A DNA stretch of 64,000 nucleotides from Sphaerisporangium siamense (GTDB lineage: Bacteria > Actinomycetota > Actinomycetes > Streptosporangiales > Streptosporangiaceae), in assembly GCF_014205275.1 (NCBI RefSeq), contig NZ_JACHND010000001.1, positions 5,704,001 through 5,768,000 of the forward strand, written 5' to 3'. A program made the translations under genes and the position numbers. Shown piece after piece: positions 25,095-36,779 of the stretch. Within the stretch, counting starts at the first letter, position 1. Each line of letters begins with the position of its first letter. The notes below the pieces were generated by a model. That model did not search any database and was not told the origin of the DNA. It was given only the letters and a program-made list of their open reading frames with translations.

Positions 25095-25961
25095 ATGTCT
25101 GGAACGATCGTCGTCGGAGTCGACGGCTCCTCGCCCGCGACGGCGGCGGTGGAATGGGCCGCGCGCGACGCCGCGCGCCTGAACGCCGCCGTGAAGATCG
25201 TGCACGTGCGCGAGCCGTGGAGCGACACCGCCCCCTTCCACAGCATCCCCGGCTTCCAGGACTCCCTCTCGGAGTTCTGCGAGGGCGTCGTGGCCGCCGC
25301 GGCCGAGCGGGTCCGCGCGTACTCGCCCGACATCGAGGTGTCCACGGTCCTGGCGGCGGGCACCGTGGTCGACACCTTGATGCGCGAGGCGCGCGACGCC
25401 GACGAGGTCGTGCTGGGCAGCAGGGGCATGGGCGGCTTCACCGGGCTGGTGCTGGGCTCGGTCGGGCTCGGCGTCGCCGGGCACTTCCCCGGTCCCGTGG
25501 TGATCGTGCGCGGGTCCGCCGAGACCAAGACCGGTGAGGTCGTCGTTGGCTACGACGGCTCGCCCGCCTCCGAGGCGGCCATGGACTACGCCTTCGCCCA
25601 GGCCGAGGCGCGGTCGGCGCGGCTGCGCGTCGTCCACGCCTGGCAGAGCCCGCTGTTCTCGTCGTTCGCGGTCGCCTACACCGACGTCGTGTCGGACCTG
25701 TACGAGAACCACGCCGAGGAGTTCCAGCGCGGCCTGGAGCCGTGGCTGCGCAAGTACCCCGGAGTCTCCGCCGTCGGATCCTCGGTGTTCGGGGCCGCGG
25801 TGCCGGCGCTGGCGGAGGCCTCGCGGCACGCGGACCTGGTCGTGGTCGGCTCGCGCGGCCTCGGCGGCTTCGGCTCGGCCGTGCTCGGCTCGGTGAGCCA
25901 CGGCGTGCTGCACCACTCCCACTGCCCGGTGGCCATCGTCCGCCCGCACGGCGAGGGGTGA
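25095..25961 (+). CDS. Tandem-domain universal stress protein
   Basis: 288 residues with two USP domains. Domain 1 begins GTIVVGVDGSSPATAAVEWA and ends with GSRGMGGFTGLVLGSVG; domain 2 begins EVVVGYDGSPASEAAMDYA and ends with GSRGLGGFGSAVLGSVS. Both keep the ATP-binding pattern G-x2-G-x9-G-S. Such proteins are cytoplasmic and induced by hypoxia or stationary phase under DevR/DosR in other actinobacteria. The paired boxes upstream support this. ATG 25095 is preferred to the TTG at 25086. Confidence 0.93.
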   Translation: MSGTIVVGVDGSSPATAAVEWAARDAARLNAAVKIVHVREPWSDTAPFHSIPGFQDSLSEFCEGVVAAAAERVRAYSPDIEVSTVLAAGTVVDTLMREARDADEVVLGSRGMGGFTGLVLGSVGLGVAGHFPGPVVIVRGSAETKTGEVVVGYDGSPASEAAMDYAFAQAEARSARLRVVHAWQSPLFSSFAVAYTDVVSDLYENHAEEFQRGLEPWLRKYPGVSAVGSSVFGAAVPALAEASRHADLVVVGSRGLGGFGSAVLGSVSHGVLHHSHCPVAIVRPHGEG

Positions 25962-25977
25962 TCGCACCCCCGGAGTG

Positions 25978-27315
25978 TCAGGCCGTCGCCTCGCCCTGAA
26001 GGCGTTCGGGCCTCGGTCGGCGGATCGGGGTCGCGAGCGCCGACAGGGCGACGACCGCGCACACCGTGCCCGCGGCCAGGCAGGCGGCCGCCACGCCGTA
26101 GCGTGCCGCCGCCGCGGTCAGCAGGGCGGCGCCGAGCGGGCCGAGCGCGCTGTGGATCGTCCAGAACGCCGAGGTGACCCGGCCCAGCAGGTGCGCGGGC
26201 GTGACCTCCTGGCGCAGCGACATGGAGCAGATGCCCGCCAGGCCCGTGCAGAAGAGCTGGGCCGTGGCCAGCGCGCCGACGGCGAGCGCGCCGGCGGAGA
26301 ACCCGAGGAGCGCCACGGTCACGCCGGCCAGCGCCCACGCCCCGATCCAGCAGACGCCGAACCCCAGGCGTCCGCGCGCGGGCGCCACGACGGTGGCCGC
26401 GAGCAGCGAGCCGACCGTGGCGGCGGCCAGGACGTATCCGACGGTGCTGTCGGGAGCGCCGAGGTCGTTCTTCAGGTAGTAGACGATCACGTCGGTGACG
26501 CCGAACGTGACGAAGAGGAGCAGGGACAGCAGGACGGTCAGCGAGCGCAGCACCGGGTGCCCCCACAGGAACCTCGCGCCGGCCAGGAAGTCCGCGACGA
26601 GCGCCCGGCCGCGCGGCCCCGGCGGCGCGCCCGCCGTCTCCGGGGTGACCGCGTCCTCCGGTGAGCCGGGGGCGGGCGTCTCGGGCGCCGGCGAGGCGGG
26701 CGTGGGACGGGGGCGGACCAGCAGCAGGCCGGCGGCGGAGATCGCGAAGCTCGCCGCGTCGATCGCGATGGCCGCGGCCGGGCCCGCCAGGCCGGAGAGC
26801 ACGCCCGCGAGCGTCGGCCCCGCGACGCCGGCCACCGAGTAGGCGGCGTACAGGTGCCCGTTGGCGCGGGTGATCTGGCCGGGCTCCACCAGCGCGGGCA
26901 CGAACGTCACGTACGTGACCTGGAACTGCATCCCGAACGCCGCGGCGAGCGGCACGACGGCGTACAGCAGCCAGACCTGTGGCGAGACCAGCCACACCAG
27001 CGGGACCAGCGCGAACAGCAGGCAGCGCGCCACGTCGCAGGCAATCAGCAGTGCCCGCCGGTTCATCCGGTCGGCCAGGTATCCGGCGACCAGGCCGGTG
27101 ACGATCGAGGAGGCCCCCGCCAGCGCGGTGACGGCGCCCATCTGGACCACCGAGCCGGTCGCGTGCAGCACCAGCAGGGGGATCGCCACGTAGGAGAAGG
27201 AGTCGCCGAGCGACGACAGCGTCTGGGCGGCCAGGAAAACGCGGAAGTTCCGGTTGCTCCGCAGCGGGCCCGTCGCCGGGGGCCGTCCCTCGGGTCGTGC
27301 GTCCCCGTCCGGCAT
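25978..27315 (-). CDS. MFS exporter, DHA3/enterobactin-exporter type
   Basis: 445 residues with a short hydrophilic N-terminus followed by LRSNRNFRVFLAAQTLSSLGDSFSYVAIPLLVL, the typical opening of MFS_3 exporters, then GYLADRMNRRALLI, the conserved loop 2-3 motif. About 12 membrane segments are split by a long Pro/Gly-rich cytoplasmic loop near residues 210-235. It sits in the plasma membrane and exports a drug or siderophore. It is convergent with the USP gene and has no obvious regulator next to it. Confidence 0.88.
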   Translation of the reverse strand: MPDGDARPEGRPPATGPLRSNRNFRVFLAAQTLSSLGDSFSYVAIPLLVLHATGSVVQMGAVTALAGASSIVTGLVAGYLADRMNRRALLIACDVARCLLFALVPLVWLVSPQVWLLYAVVPLAAAFGMQFQVTYVTFVPALVEPGQITRANGHLYAAYSVAGVAGPTLAGVLSGLAGPAAAIAIDAASFAISAAGLLLVRPRPTPASPAPETPAPGSPEDAVTPETAGAPPGPRGRALVADFLAGARFLWGHPVLRSLTVLLSLLLFVTFGVTDVIVYYLKNDLGAPDSTVGYVLAAATVGSLLAATVVAPARGRLGFGVCWIGAWALAGVTVALLGFSAGALAVGALATAQLFCTGLAGICSMSLRQEVTPAHLLGRVTSAFWTIHSALGPLGAALLTAAAARYGVAAACLAAGTVCAVVALSALATPIRRPRPERLQGEATA

Positions 27316-27386
27316 CGGATCCCTTCGCGAGCGGCCGTCGGCACCGAGAAGATCCAGGCCAGTCGATCAGGCCCCCGGGCGGCCTG

Positions 27387-28256
<870 letters not shown>

Positions 28257-28360
28257 GGCCGGGGATGCGAAGTCCGTGGCCTCGCCGCCTCGGACGGGCG
28301 GGGCCGCGGAGTCGGTGGCCTCGCCGTCCCGGACGGCCCGAGATCCGCGGGCTGGTCGTC

Positions 28361-29578
28361 TCAGACGGGCAGTCGCGCCGTGCGCTCCGGGGGACCGGCG
28401 GAGGCGGGCGGCGTGCCGAGCAGGAAGTCGTCCACCACCAGCGTGGCCGCGCCGAGCGCCACCGCCTCTGGCCCGAGCCCGCCGGCCACCACCGAGACCG
28501 TCTCGTACGGCTGCACCAGCGAGTTCTCCGCGACGGCCTGCCGGATGCCGGCCAGTTCGTGCCGGGCCAGGAGCAGTCCCACCCACCCGCCGATCACGAT
28601 GCGCTCGGGGTTGAACAGGTTGACCAGGTTGGCCAGTCCCGCCCCCAGGTAGCCGACCGCCTCCCGGACGGCCGGGTGGCCCGCGAGGACCAGCTCGCCG
28701 AGCGCCTCCTGCTCGCGGTCCGGCCCCGCGGACACCTCGGCCCGCGTGAGGATGCCCTGCGCGCCGACGTAGGCCTCCAGGCAGCCGCGCCCGCCGCAGC
28801 GGCACGTCCGCCCGCCCGCCACGATCTTGGTGTGGCCCCACTCGCCGGCGCTGCTGTTGGCGCCCCGGTAGGTCAGCCCGCCGGTGATGATGCCCGCGCC
28901 CACCCCCGAGCCGAGCAGCACGACGATCGCGTGCCGGCAGCCCCGGCCCGAGCCGAACCACAGCTCGGCCTGCCCCATGGCCTTGGCGCCGTTGTCGACG
29001 TACAGGGGGAGCGAGGTGCCGGCCCGCAGCAGCGCGCCGAACGGGACCGCGTCCCAGCCGAAGGCCTCGGCGTGGACCAGCGCGTCCCGGCCGCTCTGCA
29101 CGAGGCCCGGCACGCCGACGCCCACGCCGAGCACCCGGGCGGGGGAGGCGCCGGAGGCGGCCAGCACGGCGTCGATGCCCCGCAGGACGTGGCCGGCGAT
29201 CGCCTCGGCGTCGCACTCTCCGGCGCGCAGGACGACCTCGGCCTCGCCGCGCGGCTTCATGTCCAGGTCGAAGATCTGGACGCGCACGTGGGTGTCGTCG
29301 ACGTCCACGCCGATCGCGTACCCGAAGTCGCGGTTGACGCGCAGCAGCGTGCGCGGCCGCCCGCCGTCGGAGTCGACCAGGCCGGCCTCCACGACGATGT
29401 TCTCGCCCAGAAGGTCGCCGGTGACGTTGCTGACGGAGGCCGCGCTGAGGCCGGTGAGGTGGCTGAGCTCCTGGCGGCTGGCCGGGCCCGTGAAGAACAG
29501 GTTGCGCAGCAGCACCGCCCGGTTTCCGCGCCGCAGGTCTCGCACCGTGCGCCGCTCGGGGCCGGCCATCCCTCCCAC
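28361..29578 (-). CDS. ROK-family transcriptional regulator
   Basis: 405 residues. The N-terminal winged HTH is RNLFFTGPASRQELSHLTGLSAASVSNVTGDLL. The sugar-kinase-like ROK part follows with GVDVDDTHVRVQIFDLD, the ROK motif GEWGHTKI and the zinc-binding CRCGGRGCLEAY. ROK repressors respond to sugars such as xylose or N-acetylglucosamine. The GTG at 29578 is used because AAAGGA lies 6 bases before it. The target is not adjacent; control of the palindromic boxes near the chitin genes is only a possibility. Confidence 0.92.
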   Translation of the reverse strand: MGGMAGPERRTVRDLRRGNRAVLLRNLFFTGPASRQELSHLTGLSAASVSNVTGDLLGENIVVEAGLVDSDGGRPRTLLRVNRDFGYAIGVDVDDTHVRVQIFDLDMKPRGEAEVVLRAGECDAEAIAGHVLRGIDAVLAASGASPARVLGVGVGVPGLVQSGRDALVHAEAFGWDAVPFGALLRAGTSLPLYVDNGAKAMGQAELWFGSGRGCRHAIVVLLGSGVGAGIITGGLTYRGANSSAGEWGHTKIVAGGRTCRCGGRGCLEAYVGAQGILTRAEVSAGPDREQEALGELVLAGHPAVREAVGYLGAGLANLVNLFNPERIVIGGWVGLLLARHELAGIRQAVAENSLVQPYETVSVVAGGLGPEAVALGAATLVVDDFLLGTPPASAGPPERTARLPV

Positions 29579-29750
29579 GTACGTTCCTTTCCGGGGCCGC
29601 GAGCCGGATCACGCGCCGGCCGCGCCACGAAAGGGCGACGCGGCCGGTCGTCGTGGAGCGATTCGATCGAGTCTGAGGAAAGGGTACGCCCTCCGCGGAC
29701 CCCTCGTTGATCTTTGCGGCGCGCGGGCGCCCGGCCCGGCTAGCGGCGGG

Positions 29751-30287
29751 TCACGGAAGCCGGCCGACGTGGGCGAGCGCCTGCTTCAGCAGCACCCCGT
29801 GCCCGCCGGTCATCTCCTGCTGCACCTGCGGCGAGGCGGCCTCCTCGGGGGTGAACCAGATCAGGTCCAGCGCGTCCTGCCGGGGACGGCAGTCGCCCGC
29901 CACCGGCACGATGTAGGCCAGCGACACCGCGTGCTGGCGCGGGTCGTGGTACGCGGTGACGCCCGGGGTGGGGAAGTACTCGGCGATGGTGAACGGCTGG
30001 GGCGAGGCCGGGATGTTCGGCAGGGCCACGGGCCCGAGGTCCTTCTCCAGGTGGCGCACCAGCGCGTCGCGCACCCGCTCGTGCAGCAGGACGCGTCCGG
30101 AGACCAGCGCGCGGCTGATCGTCCCGTCCGATCCGATGCGCAGCAGCAGGCCGACGCGGGTCACCACCCCGGTCTCGTCCACGCGCACCGGCACGGCGTC
30201 GACGTAGAGGATCGGCATCCGGCCCCGCACCGCCTCGAGCTCCTCGGGAGCGAGCCAGCCAGGTGCGGTTTCGGTGGTTTCGGTCAC
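29751..30287 (-). CDS. NUDIX-family protein (DUF4916-like)
   Basis: 178 residues. The overall sequence (WLAPEELEAVRGRMPILYVDAVPVRVDETG, RIGSDGTISRALVSGRVLLHERVRDALVRHLEKDLG) is that of an actinobacterial NUDIX-like group. The canonical Nudix box GX5EX7REUXEEXGU is not present; the corresponding helix reads LLHERVRDALVRHLEKDLG, so hydrolase activity is doubtful. Other landmarks are EYFPTPGVTAYHDPRQHAVSLAY and LIWFTPEEA. Cytoplasmic, substrate unknown. Confidence 0.75.
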   Translation of the reverse strand: MTETTETAPGWLAPEELEAVRGRMPILYVDAVPVRVDETGVVTRVGLLLRIGSDGTISRALVSGRVLLHERVRDALVRHLEKDLGPVALPNIPASPQPFTIAEYFPTPGVTAYHDPRQHAVSLAYIVPVAGDCRPRQDALDLIWFTPEEAASPQVQQEMTGGHGVLLKQALAHVGRLP

Positions 30288-30606
30288 CCACCGATGGTAC
30301 TTCCCCCGGGCGGGTCGCTCGGTGCGGGACCTCCGGGCCGGTGCCGATCACGGTCTCCGGGCGGCTCGTGCGCGCCGCCCGGGGCGTTGCTCCGGGAAAC
30401 GCTGGCGGGATATCTCGCGAAACCGGATAAAAGCCGCTTATCTATTCGCGTGGCGTGCCGACCGCCGCGGGAATCCTTCCCGGGTCAGGGCTGCTTTTCG
30501 GAAAGCCGCAATTCGCCGCGCCGGGACGGGGCGCGTGCGCGCCTGGTGTGAAGGTCTTGCGCGTGATCGCCGTGCGCGGCGGAGGTTTTGGCGTCCGGCC
30601 CCCGGA
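30288..30606. other. 319-bp intergenic region
   Basis: No gene is supported here. It is less GC-rich around 30410-30470, and GATAA-N7-TTATC (30426-30442) is an inverted repeat that might be an operator. It lies before the NUDIX gene and after the end of the TetR gene. Confidence 0.4.
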
Positions 30607-31713
30607 TCACCCTTGGCGTTTCGCCCGTGAGCGGTCCGGCGCCGGGGCGGAGGCGGCGGCGTGACACGCGCCGCGGCCGTCGGCGCGGGCGACCACCCGG
30701 CCGCCGGCCACGCGCAGGGCGGTCTCGGTGTCGTCGCCCGCGGCCACGCCCGCCGCCGCCGCGAGCGCGCCGGAGTCGTCGGGCACCACGCGCAGCCGCG
30801 GCCAGGCCGCCGCGGGGAAGGACTCGCGCAGGCAGCCGCACAGCCCGGCGACCACCAGCCGGGCCAGCGGCGCCAGCTCGCCCGGGTCACCGGTGACCAT
30901 GACGGCGGTGACCCGCGCGCCGGGCGGGGCCGCGCGCACGGCCTCCTCGACCGCCTCCAGGCGGTGCAGGCCGAGGATCGCCACCACGCCGTCCGCCGTG
31001 AGGTCGGCGCGCTCGCCGCGCACCAGGTCCGCGGGCTCTGGTTCACGCGGCGGGCTCCACGGCCGGTCCACCGGACGCGCCGGAGGCACCGGCGGGACGA
31101 TCGGCGCACCGCCGCCGAGCTCCAGGCCCACCAGCCGCTCGCAGACGCTGACCACGTCGAAGGGCTCGACGAACCCGGGCGCGGCCGCCGCCATCTGGGT
31201 GGCGCCGTGCAACGTGGTGAGCGCCGCCTCGGCCACCCGCACCTGGCGCGCCAGGGGAGCGCCCGGCGGGCGCAGCCGTTCGAGCGCGAGCCCGAGCAGG
31301 ATGGCGTCCAGCTTCATGAGCTGCGCGAACGGGCGCCGCGTGCGCTCGTCGGCGAGGATCTCGGGCATCAGGTCCATGCCGAGCCAGGCCGGGCCGTGCG
31401 CGCCGTCGGTGGCGAGGGGCAGCCGGCCCACCCAGGCCCGGGCGAACGCGCCGAGCGCCTCGCGGGCGTCGCGCCCCGGCTCGGGGCCGGGCGCCTCGGC
31501 GTCGCGCGCCGCCAGGTCGGCCAGGACGGCGAAGTACAGGGCCCGCTTGCCCGGGAAGTTGGAGTAGACCGCGCCGCGGGTCAGCCCCGCGCGCTCGGCG
31601 ATGCCGTCGATCTTGGCGTCACGGAAGCCCAGCTCGGTGAACTCCTCGCGCGCGGCGGACAGCACCTTGGCGCGGTTGCGCTCCTGGGACTGCGCCCTGG
31701 TCAGCCTCGCCAT
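30607..31713 (-). CDS. TetR regulator fused to a redoxin-like C-terminal region
   Basis: 368 residues from ATG 31713 (GAGGG upstream). Residues 1-60 are a standard TetR HTH: AAREEFTELGFRDAKIDGIAERAGLTRGAVYSNFPGKRALYFAVL. A normal TetR ligand domain follows to about 210. The last ~150 residues are extra: LTADGVVAILGLHRLEAVEEAV, then LRVVPDDSGALAAAAGVAAGDDTETALRVAGGRVVARADG, which resembles the end of AhpC/redoxin-type thioredoxin folds. The redox CxxC motif is absent; only CGC appears. Ligand unknown. Divergent from a P450 remnant and the clpX paralogue. Confidence 0.82.
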   Translation of the reverse strand: MARLTRAQSQERNRAKVLSAAREEFTELGFRDAKIDGIAERAGLTRGAVYSNFPGKRALYFAVLADLAARDAEAPGPEPGRDAREALGAFARAWVGRLPLATDGAHGPAWLGMDLMPEILADERTRRPFAQLMKLDAILLGLALERLRPPGAPLARQVRVAEAALTTLHGATQMAAAAPGFVEPFDVVSVCERLVGLELGGGAPIVPPVPPARPVDRPWSPPREPEPADLVRGERADLTADGVVAILGLHRLEAVEEAVRAAPPGARVTAVMVTGDPGELAPLARLVVAGLCGCLRESFPAAAWPRLRVVPDDSGALAAAAGVAAGDDTETALRVAGGRVVARADGRGACHAAASAPAPDRSRAKRQG

Positions 31714-31920
31714 CGGCGCCCTCGCTCCCTCCTTCGGCAACGGCATGGAACGGAACGGTACCGAACGGCGCCCGGCCCGGTGCGCGGGCTGCGCGGGCGG
31801 GCCTCCAGGTTTGCCGTGCCCGCGAATCCAAGATACTCTGACCATCCGAATGGTGAAATCATATGTTCGGAACATCTGGAATCCCCGGAGGTTCCCATCG
31901 CGACGAACCGGGGCTCATGC

Positions 31921-32060
31921 CGCGCCGTCGACGAGCTCATGCGCTGGTACGGGCCCACCCGCCGACCATCCCGCGCTACGCCCGCGAGGACACCGAGCCG
32001 TGCGGCGTCGCCGTGCGCGAGGGGGAGGGGGTGATCGCCGTGGTCGCCGCCGCCAACCGG
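31921..32060 (+). pseudogene. Cytochrome P450 fragment, frameshifted
   Basis: 31921-31974 encodes [18 protein letters not shown], the K-helix region of a bacterial P450 with its ExxR motif (ELMR). From 31977 a different frame continues the same family: [28 protein letters not shown], where normal enzymes read A.ED.E.GGV.I..GE.V...L.AANRD. The shift is at CGCGC (31973-31976 region). The N-terminal ~270 residues and the haem-binding Cys loop are missing. It is therefore a decayed piece, lying immediately before the ribosome site of the clpX paralogue. Confidence 0.7.
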
Positions 32061-32094
32061 CCTGCCCGGCCCCGACCTTTCAGGAGGCATTCCC

Positions 32095-33369
<1,275 letters not shown>

Positions 33370-34216
33370 CGCACGGAAAGAAACGGCATTCCGGTCGGCA
33401 TTGGCATGAGCCATGCTCGCGATTTTTGGTTTCCATATCGTCCGGCTATATACGCCGATACATGACCGCCGGTCGAGGGCCGGTCTCGCGAATATGCCCC
33501 ACGCTCGTGCCCCTCGGGAATAAAGACAGGCCAGCGATATCGGCCACGCCCATATGGGCCACGGGCGCGGCGGAATCGCGGGCGGCCGCGTGGGAACAGG
33601 TGGCCGGCATTCCGGAGATGGGGGACGGCAGACGGCGGTCCGGATGACCGGTGGCGGGGATGGCGGCCGGTCGCGCGCGAGCACCGCTGGTACGTGGGCG
33701 GACACGTTCCGCACGCGGGCGCGACGACCTGCCGGGCGAGTCAGGGCGATCCGTATTTGACAGGCGAATTTTCGCTGTTTGACCAAAAGTGGTCACCGGT
33801 TTGCCGGATGCATCGGGCGGGGGAGTGGTGAGCCGCCCGGGACGCCCATCTCCCGGGGCGAGGTCCCGCCGACCGGCCGGTGACGGCACACCGGAGCTCG
33901 GCCCGAGATGCCGGTAGGGGGTGTGGCCAGCGGCGTCGCGCCGTCCGCGGTGGCGAGGCCCGGCCTCGTGCGCCGCCCCGAAGTGGTCGGGGGGCCGCGG
34001 CGGCGGGGGAGTGCCCCCAACTCGGTCGCTCTATCAGAAAGTCAGGAAGATGTATATAAATTTCAGATAAAGATTAACTTACGCCGTTCGGTTCGGTTAA
34101 ATGCGAAAATTTCGAACCTTGACGAAGATCCTCTGTTTGGCAAGAATTCGTGCCGATTGCGCGCTTCCTGTAGGGATGCCCCCTATCCCGGGTCGCGCGC
34201 CAACTGGAGGAATCTC
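33370..34216. other. 847-bp intergenic region before the carboxypeptidase
   Basis: No gene with recognisable protein features is seen. GACCA-AAAG-TGGTC (33781-33794) is an inverted repeat just after a TTGACA hexamer (33757-33762). GGGGG-AGTG-CCCCC (34005-34018) is a small hairpin. A markedly AT-rich stretch (about 34031-34150, with TATATAAATTTCAGATAAAG) and GGTTCG...CGAACC (about 34091-34119) lie just before the peptidase gene and probably contain its promoter. Confidence 0.5.
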
Positions 34217-36670
34217 ATGAGGACTTCTCTTGGCAAAGGCAGGAGGCACGCCCGCGTCGCGCTGGCGCTCGCCCTGCCCATTACCCTCTCCCTCTCCCTG
34301 AGCCCGATCCCGGTTCTCGCCCAGCCGTCCCCGCCGGTCAGTGAAGTGGCGCCCGACCGGCAGTCGAGCGGCGAGCAGAACGGCGTGGCCCTGATGCGCG
34401 TCGTCGTCCCGGACGAGGCGGCCCTCGACCGGCTCAACTCCATGGGCCTGGACCTCGCCGAGTACAAGAAGCCCGTCGAGGACGGCATCGAGGTGCACGC
34501 CGTCCTCAGCCCGCAGGAGACCCGGAGCCTGCGCGACCAGGGCGTCGACGTGCGCGGCGCCATCGCCGACCAGGGCGACGCCGCCGCCAACGCGGCCGAG
34601 CGGCGCTCGGCGATCGCCGAGTCCAAGGAGGCGGCGTCCGAGACCGACACGCTCACCGTGCTGCGCTCGGAGTGGTTCACGAGCCTCGACGGCCAGCGCT
34701 TCCTGTCCATCGAGGTCAAGTCCAGCGCCACCGGTGCCGAGACCGTGCTGACCGCCACCTGGGACCGCGGCAGGGGGACGCCCCCCGGCTCCGGCGGCAC
34801 CGCGACGATGTCGCGCCTCACCGACGTCGGCCAGTACATGTACCACCGGTTCACCACGCCGCTGCCCGTCGACCAGGCCCCCGCCAGGGCCACGATCACC
34901 AGCAGCAACGGCGGCACCGTCACCGTCCCGGTGACCAAGTGGCTGGGCGAGCCCCGCAAGCCGCCGGGCCGGCACTACGTCGCCGACTTCGTGGACCACT
35001 ACATGGACCCGACCGAGGTCACCGGCCGCATCACCGCGCTGGCCAAGGAGTTCCCGAGGATCTCCGAGATCGTGGACCTGCCGTACAAGACCAACGGCTA
35101 CCGCAGGGCCGCCCAGGCGCAGTTCGGCGCCGCCGCCGCGAGCACCTTCTACGTCACCTCCAAGGCCTACGGCCACGAGGGCGGCAACGACATCAGCCTC
35201 GCGCTGGTCAAGCCCGACGCCCCCTCCGCCGCGCTCGGCGTGACCGTCACCGGCAAGGACATCGTGGTGAGCCTCGCCACCGACGCCTCCGCCGCGGTCG
35301 GCAGCACCGCCCGCCAGGTCGTGGACGCCCTCAACGGCGACGCCGCCGCCTCCGCGCTCGTGACCGCCTCGACCTACCGGGGCAACGCCGGGGACGGCCT
35401 GGTGGCCGCCGCGCAGGCCACCCGCCTGACCGACAACCTGAAGGCCCCGCAGGCCATCAAGCGCGAGCCGTTCCAGGTGAAGGCGCTGCGCATCGGCAAG
35501 AGCCGCACCGGCGCCAAGACCGGGGTGTTCCTGTACTGCCAGGAGCACGCCCGCGAGTGGGTCACGCCGCTGACCTGCGTGGAGACCGCCGAACGGCTGC
35601 TGCGCAACTACGCCAGGGACGCGGCGACGAGGAAGGTGGTCGACGACCTCGACATCTTCATCATGCCGACGATCAACCCCGACGGCGCCCACTACAGCAT
35701 GTACGACTTCAACTTCCAGCGCCGCAACATGACCAAACACTGCGCGGCCAACTTCGGCGACCCCGCCGCCCGCAACGCCTGGGGCGTGGACCTGAACCGC
35801 AACTTCTCGGTGGGCTCCTACTTCGACGGCTACAGCGGCGCGTCGGCGAGCTGCACCAGCGACACCTACGCGGGCCCGGCCGAGCTGTCGGAGCCGGAGG
35901 CGCGCAACGAGGTGTGGCTGACGCACAAGTTCCCCAACATCAAGTTCGCGATGAACACCCACTCCTACGGCGGCTACTTCATGTGGCCTCCGGGCGCCTA
36001 CAAGGCCCAGGGCCGCGAGACGCTGCCCCGCGTCGACTTCGGCACCGAGGAGTACTTCTGGAAGTCCTCCGGCCACATCCTGTCGGCGGTGCAGTCCTGG
36101 CGCGGCACGGCGATCTGGCCCGGCCGCACCGGCCCGGTCCCGGACGTGCTGTACTCGGCGGCGGGCAACAGCGCCGACGAGCACTGGTACAACCGCGGCA
36201 TCATCGGCTGGGACTTCGAGGTCGGCGCGGACGTCTACAACCAGACGACCAAGCAGTTCGAGCCGGTCGGCTTCCAGCCGCCCTTCGCCGAAGGGCACGA
36301 GGAGGCCATGGAGTTCTCCTCCGGCCAGATCGCCATCCTGGAGGTCGCCCGCGCGTACGCCCGCGACGAGGAGCGCCCCGAGTCCGACCTGAAGGTGACC
36401 GGCAGGACCGGCGCCTCGGCCACGTTCACCTTCACCCTCGACGAGCCCGCCAACGTGTACTACACGCTGGACGGCAGCCGTCCCACGCTGAACTCGCCCA
36501 AGCTCGCCGCCGCGGGCGTGCGCGAAGGCGCGCAGCAGATCACGGTCGGCAAGACCACCGAGGTGCACTGGTTCGCGGTGGACATCGCCGGCAACGTCGA
36601 GCGCGGCTACAAGCCGGACGGCCACGGCAACAACTACCGCAAGGAGAGGGTGGTGGTTCGCACGCCTTGA
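34217..36670 (+). CDS. Secreted zinc carboxypeptidase, M14 family
   Basis: 817 residues from ATG 34217, 5 bases after GGAGGAATCTC-type ribosome sequence (CTGGAGG at 34204-34210). A Sec signal peptide is clear (RHARVALALALPITLSLSLS..VLAQ-PS). A long propeptide-like region follows. The M14 zinc ligands are His444 and Glu447 (CQEHAREW) and His582 (NTHSYGGY), with the catalytic Glu668 in GWDFEVGAD. A region with NPDGAHYSMYDFNFQRRN and GVDLNRNFS binds substrate carboxylate. The C-terminal ~90 residues resemble a CHB_HEX_C-like beta domain (VYYTLDGSRPTLNSP). It removes C-terminal residues from peptides outside the cell. Confidence 0.93.
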   Translation: MRTSLGKGRRHARVALALALPITLSLSLSPIPVLAQPSPPVSEVAPDRQSSGEQNGVALMRVVVPDEAALDRLNSMGLDLAEYKKPVEDGIEVHAVLSPQETRSLRDQGVDVRGAIADQGDAAANAAERRSAIAESKEAASETDTLTVLRSEWFTSLDGQRFLSIEVKSSATGAETVLTATWDRGRGTPPGSGGTATMSRLTDVGQYMYHRFTTPLPVDQAPARATITSSNGGTVTVPVTKWLGEPRKPPGRHYVADFVDHYMDPTEVTGRITALAKEFPRISEIVDLPYKTNGYRRAAQAQFGAAAASTFYVTSKAYGHEGGNDISLALVKPDAPSAALGVTVTGKDIVVSLATDASAAVGSTARQVVDALNGDAAASALVTASTYRGNAGDGLVAAAQATRLTDNLKAPQAIKREPFQVKALRIGKSRTGAKTGVFLYCQEHAREWVTPLTCVETAERLLRNYARDAATRKVVDDLDIFIMPTINPDGAHYSMYDFNFQRRNMTKHCAANFGDPAARNAWGVDLNRNFSVGSYFDGYSGASASCTSDTYAGPAELSEPEARNEVWLTHKFPNIKFAMNTHSYGGYFMWPPGAYKAQGRETLPRVDFGTEEYFWKSSGHILSAVQSWRGTAIWPGRTGPVPDVLYSAAGNSADEHWYNRGIIGWDFEVGADVYNQTTKQFEPVGFQPPFAEGHEEAMEFSSGQIAILEVARAYARDEERPESDLKVTGRTGASATFTFTLDEPANVYYTLDGSRPTLNSPKLAAAGVREGAQQITVGKTTEVHWFAVDIAGNVERGYKPDGHGNNYRKERVVVRTP

Positions 36671-36719
36671 CGACGCGGCCTTCCGTATGACCTAGTGACC
36701 AGCCTGTGGGGATGCGCGC

Positions 36720-36749
36720 GCGGCCGCCGGTCGACCGACCGGCGGCCGC
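36720..36749 (+). terminator. Hairpin with T-run after the carboxypeptidase
   Basis: GCGGCCGCCGGTC (36720-36732) and GACCGGCGGCCGC (36737-36749) form a perfect 13-bp stem with loop GACC, followed by CGCCTTTTCC. A good intrinsic terminator 50 bases after the stop. Confidence 0.8.
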
Positions 36750-36779
36750 CGCCTTTTCCGGCGCGGTTCCACCGCCACG

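Noticed and set aside
34097..36625. An 840-codon minus-strand open frame across the carboxypeptidase
   Set aside because: Shadow of the M14 gene in GC-rich DNA; composition dominated by Val, Gly, Arg, His and no motifs.
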